A stretch of DNA of 38,087 bases from Salinicola corii (lineage in GTDB: Bacteria; Pseudomonadota; Gammaproteobacteria; Pseudomonadales; Halomonadaceae), in NCBI RefSeq assembly GCF_008298015.1, contig NZ_VTPX01000022.1:1-38087 (forward strand), given 5' to 3'. Made by a program: the position numbers and the translations under genes. The notes beneath the pieces are model-generated. The model saw only the letters and a program-made list of their open reading frames with translations. It was not told the DNA's origin and did not search any database. Shown here piece after piece: positions 27,328 to 35,008 of the stretch (position 1 is the first letter of the stretch; each line of letters begins with the position of its first letter).

Positions 27328-29124
27328 TTAGATCGACGGCTCCTCGCGCCGGGCCAGCCGGCGCCGATTCGCCGCACGCCGCCAGCGCAGCAAGATCCAT
27401 GACAGCAAGATGATGGCGATGACAATCCAGGTTACCGGCCGCTGCCCGTAGGTTTCCACGTACGGCTTGGCGAGTCGCCATCCTTGTCGCGCCTTGTCGA
27501 CGGCGATATCGACCATCTGCGAAGCGGTCAGTCCGTCGGTGAAGTCATCGCCACCGTCGGAACCCTGGCCATCGTCCTGCTGCCGAGTGTCGCTGATGAC
27601 ACCCCGCTCGAGATCCGCGCCGCTCAGTCCGACGGAGGCTTCGGGATTGAGCCGCACGACCGGAAGCTCGAAGTGCAGCGTGCGCCCGTCGATGCGGGCG
27701 TCGGCGGCAATGGTGACCGGCAGCGATTGCCCTGGATCGGTCCGCGGCACCGCAATCGTCCACTCCCGCTCCCCGGTCTGGCGCACATCTAGCGATCTGC
27801 CAGTGAGGCTTGCACTGAGCTGGGTATTGTTGACGTCCAGATCGGGGTGGTTGGCATGCACGACGATCCGCGAGCCATCCTCGCTCAGCACGGCACTCAA
27901 TGCGGCCACCACGTTGACCGTCTGCACCTGCTGGCGAATCATGCGATCGCTGCGCGCGGTGATCGTCAGCCGGGCGTTGCCGAGTTGATCGACCCCCGGC
28001 AGATCGCCGCGGAAGTGGTCGTCGGACGGTTCCAGCGGCGTTGCGGCAAGGACGGCTCCGTCCAGATCCTTCAGTTCAGCCCGAACGGTGAGTCCGTCGG
28101 GCCGACTGTCCGCTTCCAGCGTTTTACCGTCCGAAGCCAACCAGACGTCCAGCGGCGTGGAAAAGCCGCGATAGAGCGTTGCCGGGAGCGGTGCACTGCG
28201 CAGCACGGTGTCGGCGTGAATGCCGATACGGCTATCGCCACCGATATCGCCCTCGATATGCCATTCACCGGCGGCCGGGTCGGGCACGGTGACGAGGTCG
28301 TAACGATCGCTGCTTTGCCACTCCACGGACCCCGGATGATCGCCGCGGGAGTAGCGCTGACCATCGGGTCCCACCAGCACCGGCGAGTCGACGCCCGGGG
28401 CATGGAACAGCAGCGCATTGAATTCGTCGATATCGTCATCGACGTTGAACCGCTGCTGCCCGTCGATGGGAATCTGGTCGCCCGGCAGGATACGATCAAG
28501 AACATCCAGAAAGGCACGCAGCAGCTCCTCCGGCGTATCGGCGACCGCAGCCAGCCCGCCCGTGGTCTGCGCGACCTGCTCGAGCAGCGGCAAATCGACG
28601 TTGTTGGATAGCGCGATGGCGTGGACGACAACGCCACGCCCGGCAAGCTCCGGCGCCAACTCGTCGATGATGCGTTGACGCGATACCCTGTCACGCTGCG
28701 CCTTGTCGCTGCCGGACGCTGGCAGGTCGACCATCCCATCGGTCAGCAGGATCAGATGCCGGTTGGCACTGTCCGGCGCCGCATCGGCAGCCTGGCGCAG
28801 CGCCCGCTCGATGTCCGTGAACTGTTGATAGTCGGTCAACCGCGGAGAGAGGCTGGCCACGCGCCCGCGCCAGGCGTCCGCCACCGCGTCACTCGGAAGG
28901 GGATTGGAGACGGTGGTGCCGAAGGTCCAGATCGATGCTCGAGCGCTGGGCGGCAGCAGTGTCGCGGCGAAGCCCAAGGCGTTGGCCCGCAAGTTCTGCG
29001 GATCGTTCTGCTTCATGCTACCGGAAACATCGACGACGATTCGCACGTCCGGCGCGGACTGCGCCAGCGCCCAGGTTGGGGCGAACCCCGTTGCCAGCAG
29101 CACGATCAACAACAACGCACGCAT
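27328..29124 (-). CDS. Secreted/membrane-anchored von Willebrand factor A domain protein
   Basis: This 598-residue protein has a signal peptide (cleavage near ALA/QS, residue 21) and a VWA domain at about 25-215. The metal site is DVSGS (32-36), with a threonine in the LTDYQQFTDIERAL region and the aspartate of ILLTDGMVD. A long beta-rich region of Ig-like character follows (about 240-520). The protein ends in one transmembrane helix at about 560-580 with an arginine-rich cytoplasmic tail. Most of it would thus be periplasmic. I associate this layout with a conserved gammaproteobacterial family of unknown function (possibly TIGR03503), from memory. AAGGA lies upstream of the ATG at 29124. A small membrane protein gene lies directly upstream in the same direction. 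Confidence 0.8.
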   Translation of the reverse strand: MRALLLIVLLATGFAPTWALAQSAPDVRIVVDVSGSMKQNDPQNLRANALGFAATLLPPSARASIWTFGTTVSNPLPSDAVADAWRGRVASLSPRLTDYQQFTDIERALRQAADAAPDSANRHLILLTDGMVDLPASGSDKAQRDRVSRQRIIDELAPELAGRGVVVHAIALSNNVDLPLLEQVAQTTGGLAAVADTPEELLRAFLDVLDRILPGDQIPIDGQQRFNVDDDIDEFNALLFHAPGVDSPVLVGPDGQRYSRGDHPGSVEWQSSDRYDLVTVPDPAAGEWHIEGDIGGDSRIGIHADTVLRSAPLPATLYRGFSTPLDVWLASDGKTLEADSRPDGLTVRAELKDLDGAVLAATPLEPSDDHFRGDLPGVDQLGNARLTITARSDRMIRQQVQTVNVVAALSAVLSEDGSRIVVHANHPDLDVNNTQLSASLTGRSLDVRQTGEREWTIAVPRTDPGQSLPVTIAADARIDGRTLHFELPVVRLNPEASVGLSGADLERGVISDTRQQDDGQGSDGGDDFTDGLTASQMVDIAVDKARQGWRLAKPYVETYGQRPVTWIVIAIILLSWILLRWRRAANRRRLARREEPSI

Positions 29125-29215
29125 CTCACGCTTCCTTGTCGAAACACACGCCGAGAACGAGGTGAAGCCGTCCTCGTCCAGAAATATCGTTGGATAGTCA
29201 TTCGATCCGCGGAAA

Positions 29216-29695
29216 TCAGTTGACCATCGGCTCGCGCCGACCGCCCGACTTGCCACGGGCGTGGACACGCTTGCTGGTAGCCCGCGCCGGGGAGCCTGCC
29301 TGCCGGCCCTTCTTCCGGTCCTGACCGGACCCGCCATCGGCGTCGTCATAGCGGCGACGCAGCAGACGCCACGCTACCAGGCCCAGCACGCCACCAATCG
29401 CGGCTCCGACCAGCAACAGCGGCATCGCGCCGGCGACCTGACCGCCATCGTGCTGGATGACTCCGACAGCCATCACCACGATGGCCGGGGCCAGACCGGA
29501 GTAGGTTTCCCCCGGCTGCAACAGCGGCAGCGAAAACGGCGCCACCATCCACAACCCGCCAGCGACGACGCCGACCAGAATCAGCCTCGGCAACAGTGGC
29601 AACCATCGCACCCCCAGGTAACCGGTTACCAGAACGATCAGGGAAAGTACGCCATAACTCAGCCAAAGCTGCGGCAGCGAATCGGAAAACAGCAT
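29216..29695 (-). CDS. Hypothetical inner-membrane protein
   Basis: This 159-residue protein has about four hydrophobic segments in residues 8-115 (LWLSYGVLSLIVLVTGYLGV, LILVGVVAGGLWMVAPF, GLAPAIVVMAVGVIQ, MPLLLVGAAIGGVLGLVAW). A strongly basic, low-complexity cytoplasmic tail of about 45 residues follows, rich in Arg, Lys and Gly. I do not recognise a functional family. The ATG at 29695 is chosen because the first hydrophobic segment begins soon after; the frame extends upstream without support. Its stop lies 91 bases before the VWA gene, so the two are probably co-transcribed and may form a membrane complex. Divergent from oligopeptidase B. Confidence 0.7.
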   Translation of the reverse strand: MLFSDSLPQLWLSYGVLSLIVLVTGYLGVRWLPLLPRLILVGVVAGGLWMVAPFSLPLLQPGETYSGLAPAIVVMAVGVIQHDGGQVAGAMPLLLVGAAIGGVLGLVAWRLLRRRYDDADGGSGQDRKKGRQAGSPARATSKRVHARGKSGGRREPMVN

Positions 29696-29885
29696 GGTAA
29701 TGACTCTCGATTCATACGATTTGCCACATGGTACACTCCAACCAGGCAAAGCACAGCCGCGCCCGCTCGATCGGGTGCGCGATTCACCCCCGAACCGTCG
29801 GTACACCGCCGCCCTGAGCGCCAGCCCGGGAAGGCCGCGCCCGTTTCACCGACAGCCCCAGCCCGCAAGGACCCCGCACAGCCCC

Positions 29886-31958
29886 ATGTCCCGCTCGCAG
29901 ACCACCCAAGCGCCCCCCGCCGTTCACTTCCGCCGCAGTGACGATCCCGACTGGCACTGGCTGGAGTCACGTGACGACCCTCAGGTCAAAGCGTTCCTGC
30001 GCGCAGCCAATCGCGAGAGCGATGCCTTCTTCTCTCCCCTCGCGCCGCTGGAGGATGCCCTGTACGACGGACATCTGGCGCGGCGCGAGCTCCAGGTCAC
30101 CGGCTTGCCGACGGCCCTGGAACGCTTTCGCTACTGGAGCGAAACGGCCAGCGACGCCGACTATCCACTGTGGTGGCGTCAGGCGATAGACGGTACCGGC
30201 CCCGCCGAGCTGCTGCTCGACCTCGAGTCACGCTCGGAAGCCCACGACTTCCTCGAGCTGGGCGACATGGCGATCTCGTCGGACGAGCAGTGGCTGGCCT
30301 GGACCGAGGATGCCAGCGGCAACGAATATTTCGACCTCTATCTGAAACGGTTGCCGGACGGCGAGCCGGTCCGCCTGCGCCGTCGCATCGGCCCGGACCT
30401 GGTGTGGGCGGAGGACAACCGCACGCTACTGTTCACCCGCTACGACGCCACGCAGCGTCCCGCCAGCGTATGGCTGCTGCGGCCCGGGGACGACCACTGC
30501 GAGAAGATCTTCGAAGAGAGCGATGTCGAATTCTGGGTGGGCATGGGCAAGACGCGCTCTCGCCAATGGCTGATCGTGGAGACGGCCTCCAAGGACACCG
30601 CCGAATGCCACCTGATCCCGGCCGATGCGCCTGGCACCCCGCCCCGCTGCGTCCGCCCGCGGGAAGTGGGGGTCGAGTACGGCCTGGAGCACCGCAACGA
30701 TACCTTCTACGTACTGCACAATCGCGATGCCTCTCATTTCCGCCTGGACACCGCGCCGGCGTCTCGACCGTCGAGCTGGACCCCACTTGTACCACATCGC
30801 GACGACGTCACCCTCGAGGGCATCGACGCTTTCTCCTGGGGACTGGTGATTACCGAGCGTGACCATCACGAGGCCCAGGTGTACCTGCGCGTGATCGAAC
30901 TCCCGAATGAGGGGTCATCGGAGGACGATGCCCGGCGGGCGGAGGAGCCGCCAGGCTTGCGACTGCCGCTTCCCGAGGCCCCTTGCAGCCTCGCGCTCGG
31001 CGACACCCCCGACTTCCATACCCGCAAACTTCACCTGCGCGAAGAGTCGTTCACCCTGCCGGTGCGGTGGGTCGAGCATGACCTGGACAGCGGCGAGCAG
31101 CGCGTTCTCAAGACGCAGCCGCTGTACGGTGATCTGCAGCCCCGGGACCTGATCTGCCAGAGGCTGTGGGCCGCGGGTCACGACGGGGAGCGCATTCCCG
31201 TCTCGGTGGTGGCCAGAGCCGACATGCTGGGCAAGGCGCCGATGCCGACGCTGCTCTATGGCTATGGCGCCTACGGCGAGGTACTCGACCCCTGGTTCTC
31301 GATCGCGCGCCTGGAACTGCTCTCTCGTGGCGTCGCGTTCGCCGTCGCCCATGTCCGCGGCGGTGGCGATCGTGGCGAGCCCTGGTACCTGGCGGGCAAA
31401 CTCGAGTACAAGGAAAACAGCTTCAGGGACTTTCTGGCGGCGCGCCAGGCGCTGGTCGCCGAAGGCCTGTCGGACCCCGACCGGGTGGCGGCATATGGCG
31501 CCAGCGCCGGCGGCCTGCTGGTGGGGGCCAGCCTGAACATGGAGCCGGAAGCCTTCTGCGCGGCCGTGCTCGATGTCCCCTTCGTCGACGTGCTGCGGAC
31601 GATGGAGAATCCCGATCTCCCTCTCACCACCGCGGAGTACACCGAGTGGGGCAATCCGGAAGAGCCCGCCGCGCGTCGGCGCATCCGCGATTATTCGCCG
31701 CTCGACAACCTGACCGCCCAGCCCTACCCCAGCATGCTGTTGCAGGGGAGCTGGCACGATTCACGGGTGCCTTACTGGGAGCCGGCCAAGCTCTATGCAC
31801 GCATGACCGAGCTGGGCCGCGCCCGGGGACCGGTACTGTTGCGAACCGACATGGCAGCCGGACATGGCGGGGCGTCGGGTCGGTTCAAGGCCTGGCGGGA
31901 CAATGCGCGTCAGGACGCCTTCATTCTATGGGCGCTGGGGCTCGAAGCCGACGGATAG
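29886..31958 (+). CDS. ptrB: Oligopeptidase B (S9A serine peptidase)
   Basis: This 690-residue prolyl oligopeptidase family enzyme has its triad at Ser540 (GASAGG), Asp625 (HDSRVPYWEP) and His660 (AGHGG). Each is offset by eight from the E. coli oligopeptidase B residues as I remember them. An N-terminal seven-bladed propeller region (about 75-420) precedes the hydrolase domain, which opens with LLYGYGAYGEVLDPWFS and HVRGGGDRGEPWYLAGK. It cleaves short peptides after Arg or Lys in the cytoplasm. The ATG at 29886 matches the family start; the open frame extends to 29694 but those residues are proline/arginine-rich and unlike the family. It is monocistronic, convergent with ycgN. Confidence 0.93.
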   Translation: MSRSQTTQAPPAVHFRRSDDPDWHWLESRDDPQVKAFLRAANRESDAFFSPLAPLEDALYDGHLARRELQVTGLPTALERFRYWSETASDADYPLWWRQAIDGTGPAELLLDLESRSEAHDFLELGDMAISSDEQWLAWTEDASGNEYFDLYLKRLPDGEPVRLRRRIGPDLVWAEDNRTLLFTRYDATQRPASVWLLRPGDDHCEKIFEESDVEFWVGMGKTRSRQWLIVETASKDTAECHLIPADAPGTPPRCVRPREVGVEYGLEHRNDTFYVLHNRDASHFRLDTAPASRPSSWTPLVPHRDDVTLEGIDAFSWGLVITERDHHEAQVYLRVIELPNEGSSEDDARRAEEPPGLRLPLPEAPCSLALGDTPDFHTRKLHLREESFTLPVRWVEHDLDSGEQRVLKTQPLYGDLQPRDLICQRLWAAGHDGERIPVSVVARADMLGKAPMPTLLYGYGAYGEVLDPWFSIARLELLSRGVAFAVAHVRGGGDRGEPWYLAGKLEYKENSFRDFLAARQALVAEGLSDPDRVAAYGASAGGLLVGASLNMEPEAFCAAVLDVPFVDVLRTMENPDLPLTTAEYTEWGNPEEPAARRRIRDYSPLDNLTAQPYPSMLLQGSWHDSRVPYWEPAKLYARMTELGRARGPVLLRTDMAAGHGGASGRFKAWRDNARQDAFILWALGLEADG

Positions 31959-32003
31959 AAACCGAATATGGCGGGGATCGATGATGATGTGCCGGTCAGG
32001 CGT

Positions 32004-32459
32004 TCAACGCCGTTCGTCGAGCGGGATGATATCGATGATATGGGCCTCGTAGTCGGCCTCGTCGACGTCGGCTTCACTGACGGCAAAATGGCGCACGCTC
32101 ATCCGGCGCTCGTGCAGGCGACGGTTGTCACCGCTGCGTAGCGGATGCCAGCTGGCCAGCTTGCGCCCTTCGGCGAGACGACGATAGGCGCAGCTGTGAG
32201 GCAACCAGTGGAACTCGTCGAGGTTCTGAAGGCTCAACTGGGTGCACTCGGGGACTTTCTCGAAGCGGTTCTCGTAGTCGCTACAGCGGCAACTGCCGAT
32301 GTCCAGCAGGCGGCAGGCCACGTTCAGCGTCGCGACGTCTCCCGTGTCAGCATCTTCCATCTTGACCAGGCAGCACTTGCCGCACCCGTCACAGAGCGCT
32401 TCCCACTCTTGCCGGGTCAACTCCTCGAGGGAAAAGCGTTCCCAGAAGCGATCACGCAT
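32004..32459 (-). CDS. ycgN: UPF0260 protein YcgN
   Basis: This 151-residue protein belongs to the YcgN/UPF0260 family (E. coli about 153). It has a conserved cysteine set: CDGCGKCC near residue 25, then CRLLDIGSCRCSDY, ECTQL and SCAYR, consistent with a metal or iron-sulfur site (the YkgJ-type zinc/iron-chelating domain). The molecular function is unknown. The ATG at 32459 is preferred because GGAGG lies 6 bases upstream and MRDRFWERF matches the family start. The frame runs open to an ATG at 32528 with no ribosome binding site. It is the third gene of rnd-ycgL-ycgN, 75 bases after ycgL. Confidence 0.9.
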   Translation of the reverse strand: MRDRFWERFSLEELTRQEWEALCDGCGKCCLVKMEDADTGDVATLNVACRLLDIGSCRCSDYENRFEKVPECTQLSLQNLDEFHWLPHSCAYRRLAEGRKLASWHPLRSGDNRRLHERRMSVRHFAVSEADVDEADYEAHIIDIIPLDERR

Positions 32460-32534
32460 ATCGACCTCCGCCCGGATGATCCCCGCCGCACCCTCGCCAC
32501 GGGAGTGTGCGCCGTGCGAATGTGGCACTTCTCA

Positions 32535-32822
32535 TCACTCTCCCCGCGGCGTGAACAGATCCAGCATCTCCGGATCCCTGGCCGGCGGCATCTGCAGATA
32601 GAACCCCTGGTCGCGGATCGCCGTCATGACCTTGACCACGTCGACCCGTGCCAACGGCCGCTCGGCCCTCAGCAACAGGGTCATGACCGCGATCGGCGGT
32701 CCGAACCGTTCACGCAGCGCTTGCGGCACCGGCGCCATGCCTTGCGCCTTGTCGAGGTAGAGATACATCTCATCTCGACGCGGGCTCTTCACCACCTCGC
32801 AAATCAGTCGGGAGGCGTCCAT
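32535..32822 (-). CDS. ycgL: YcgL domain-containing protein
   Basis: This 95-residue YcgL family protein contains ICEVVKSPRRDEMYLYLDK, FGPPIAVMTLLL and GFYLQMPP, all typical of the family. Its function is not established. The ATG at 32822 overlaps the rnd stop by one base (TGATG), so translation is coupled to rnd. A longer open frame to 33068 lies inside rnd and is ignored. The link with rnd and ycgN is conserved in several gammaproteobacteria, which suggests but does not prove an RNA-related role. Confidence 0.92.
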   Translation of the reverse strand: MDASRLICEVVKSPRRDEMYLYLDKAQGMAPVPQALRERFGPPIAVMTLLLRAERPLARVDVVKVMTAIRDQGFYLQMPPARDPEMLDLFTPRGE

Positions 32823-33943
32823 CACGCCGCCTCCTGTTCGGCCAGCGCCCGTTCCCAGTCGGCCGACAGCTCGCGCCCGCGCCACCCGGCCGGCAATGGT
32901 AGTGCCTCCCCCTTGAGATGAGCGTTGACGATCGCCTCCATCTCCGCCCGGTTGGCGAGTCGCTCCGGAGCGACGCCGAGCGCCTCGGCGTGGGCCTGGA
33001 CGACCCGCTTCAGCGTCTTGAGGCGACGCTTGAACGGGGGCGAGGTCGGCATCGGAAGCGGCTCGCATAGCGCCGATTCATCCTGGTGCCTGGCGGCCTT
33101 GACCAGAGCCAGCAAGGTGTCGCCTTCGCGCTTGACCAGGCTGGGGGTGACGCCTTCGATGGCCGCCAACTCGTAGCGATTCTGCGGCATGGCCTCGGCG
33201 ACCGCAAACAGCACGGCATCCTTGACCAGCCAGCCGCGCGGTACGTCGCGACGACGTATTTCCACCTCCCGCCATGCGGTGAGTTCGCGGTACGCCTCGA
33301 TCTGGCGCGGCTTCAGCCGCCACAACTGGCGGTGACGGGCATACCACTGATCGGTGCCCCCTTCGTGCCCACGGCTCAACGCCGCGCACTCCTCCTCGAG
33401 CCACTCGCTTCGACCCAGCTCGACCAGCTCACGATATTGCTGTTCCCATATGGCGGGAAGAAACACCACGTCCAGTGCCGCATACTCGAGCTGGGCCGGT
33501 GTCAGCGGACGCTCCAGCCAGTTCGAGCGCGTCTCTTCCTTCGGCAGGTCGACGTCGCAGCGCCGGGCGACCAGCCGCCGGTAACCGATCGCCGGATCGC
33601 TGCCCAGGAAGGATTCGGCGATCTGGGTATCGACCAGCGGCGCCACCGTCACGCCGGCCCACAGCGACAACACGTCCAGGTCCTCGCCACAGGCGTGGAT
33701 CAGCTTCAATGGTCCGCCACCCAGTAGCCGCTGGAAGTCCGCGCTTGCCGCCACTGCCTGCGGATCGATCAGGTACACCGTTTCCCCTGCCGTCAGCTGA
33801 ATCAACGCCGGTACGGGGAAGAAGGTGGTCTCCCGGAAGAACTCGGTATCCAGCGCCACGACATCCGCCTCGGCCAGCACCTCGTAAGCGGCCTGCAACC
33901 CTTCCGGGGTGTCGACCCAACACAGCGAATAGTCAACGCTCAT
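32822..33943 (-). CDS. rnd: Ribonuclease D
   Basis: This 373-residue 3'-5' exoribonuclease (E. coli RNase D has 375) trims the 3' ends of tRNA precursors and other small structured RNAs. The DEDD exonuclease residues are seen in VALDTEFFRET (Asp32, Glu34), LIHACGEDLDVL and YAALDVVFL. An HRDC domain follows (about 210-290, RQIEAYRELTAWREVEIRRRDVPRGWLVKD), then a second helical HRDC-like region. The ATG at 33943 fits the family. It is the first gene of rnd-ycgL-ycgN. Confidence 0.95.
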   Translation of the reverse strand: MSVDYSLCWVDTPEGLQAAYEVLAEADVVALDTEFFRETTFFPVPALIQLTAGETVYLIDPQAVAASADFQRLLGGGPLKLIHACGEDLDVLSLWAGVTVAPLVDTQIAESFLGSDPAIGYRRLVARRCDVDLPKEETRSNWLERPLTPAQLEYAALDVVFLPAIWEQQYRELVELGRSEWLEEECAALSRGHEGGTDQWYARHRQLWRLKPRQIEAYRELTAWREVEIRRRDVPRGWLVKDAVLFAVAEAMPQNRYELAAIEGVTPSLVKREGDTLLALVKAARHQDESALCEPLPMPTSPPFKRRLKTLKRVVQAHAEALGVAPERLANRAEMEAIVNAHLKGEALPLPAGWRGRELSADWERALAEQEAA

Positions 33944-34026
33944 TCAGATTCCTTGCGGCCACGAACATGACCCTGCGATACGAAAAGTGGAGGGATGGGC
34001 GCCGCAGCACTCCCCCAGCCCAGACT

Positions 34027-34632
34027 TCACTCTGAGGAGAACGGCTGGCGCCCCTGAAACGCCCGACTGAGCGTGCCGCCATCGACATATTCCAGCTCGC
34101 CACCCATGGGCACACCATAGGCCAGCCGCGAGAGCCGGGCTTCCCGCCCGACCAGATGCTCCGCGATGTAGTGGGCGGTCGCCTCGCCTTCCACGGTGGG
34201 ATTGGTCGCCAGGATGATCTCGCTGACGGTCTCCCGGGAGAGTCGTGCTTCCAATTGGTCGAGACCGATATCGTCGGGCCCGATGCCGTCGAGTGGCGAG
34301 AGGTGGCCATGCAGGACGAAGTATTGGCCACGGTAGCCACCGGCCTGCTCGATCGCCAGCATGTCCGCCGGAGACTCGACCACGCACAGCAGCGCCGAGT
34401 CGCGCCGCGGATCCTGGCAGACACCGCACTGGATCTCCTCGGTCAGGGTCCGACACCGCTCGCAGTAGCCAACCCGCTCGATCGCCTCGGTCAATGCCTG
34501 AGACAGCCGACGCCCGCCGTCACGCTCCCGCTCCAGCAGATGCAACGCCATCCGCTGTGCCGTCTTGGGCCCCACACCTGGCAACACGCGCAGGCTTTCC
34601 AGCAATTGCTCGACCAGCGGTGAGAAGCTCAT
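34027..34632 (-). CDS. recR: Recombination mediator RecR
   Basis: This 201-residue protein has the same length as E. coli RecR. With RecF and RecO it loads RecA on gapped DNA. An N-terminal helix-hairpin-helix ([17 protein letters not shown], about 17-33) is followed by a four-cysteine zinc finger (Cys57, 60, 69, 72). The Toprim domain begins with [15 protein letters not shown] (about 81-95), and a Walker-like C-terminal strand region ends the protein. Its ATG overlaps the ybaB stop by one base (TGATG). Third gene of dnaX-ybaB-recR, an order conserved across bacteria. Confidence 0.97.
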   Translation of the reverse strand: MSFSPLVEQLLESLRVLPGVGPKTAQRMALHLLERERDGGRRLSQALTEAIERVGYCERCRTLTEEIQCGVCQDPRRDSALLCVVESPADMLAIEQAGGYRGQYFVLHGHLSPLDGIGPDDIGLDQLEARLSRETVSEIILATNPTVEGEATAHYIAEHLVGREARLSRLAYGVPMGGELEYVDGGTLSRAFQGRQPFSSE

Positions 34633-34958
34633 CAGAACGGCATCTTCATCCCGGGAGGCAGGTTGAGCCCGGAAGAGACCTCTTCCATCCTCGCCTTGGA
34701 CTGAGTCTCCACCTTGCGTGACGCGTCGTTGACGGCAGCCGCCAGCAAATCTTCCAGCAGCTCCTTGTCTTCCTGCATCAGGGACGGATCGATCTCCACG
34801 CGGCTGACGTCATGACGACCATTCATGGTGACCTTGATCATGCCGGCGCCGGCTTCGCCCGAGACTTCCATCTGGGCGATCTCTTCCTGCACCTGCTGCA
34901 TCTTTTCCTGCATTTCCTGGGCCTGTTTCATCAGGCCTCCCATGCCACCCTTGAACAT
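34632..34958 (-). CDS. ybaB: Nucleoid-associated protein YbaB/EbfC
   Basis: This 108-residue YbaB/EbfC family DNA-binding protein starts [20 protein letters not shown], with an N-terminal helix followed by a small beta sheet ([27 protein letters not shown]). It binds DNA as a dimer. The ATG at 34958 is chosen because AAGGAG lies 7 bases upstream; the in-frame ATG at 35012 lies in the dnaX end. It starts 50 bases after the dnaX stop and overlaps recR by one base. Confidence 0.96.
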   Translation of the reverse strand: MFKGGMGGLMKQAQEMQEKMQQVQEEIAQMEVSGEAGAGMIKVTMNGRHDVSRVEIDPSLMQEDKELLEDLLAAAVNDASRKVETQSKARMEEVSSGLNLPPGMKMPF

Positions 34959-35008
34959 GACGGACTCCTTCGAGATGGGATTTTCGAGACCGGGGTCGTT
35001 AGCAAGCG

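Noticed and set aside
25508-27331. Plus-strand open frame of 607 codons opposite fadD
   Set aside because: Long antisense frames are expected opposite GC-rich genes; the minus-strand FadD motifs are unambiguous and the antisense product has no recognisable features.
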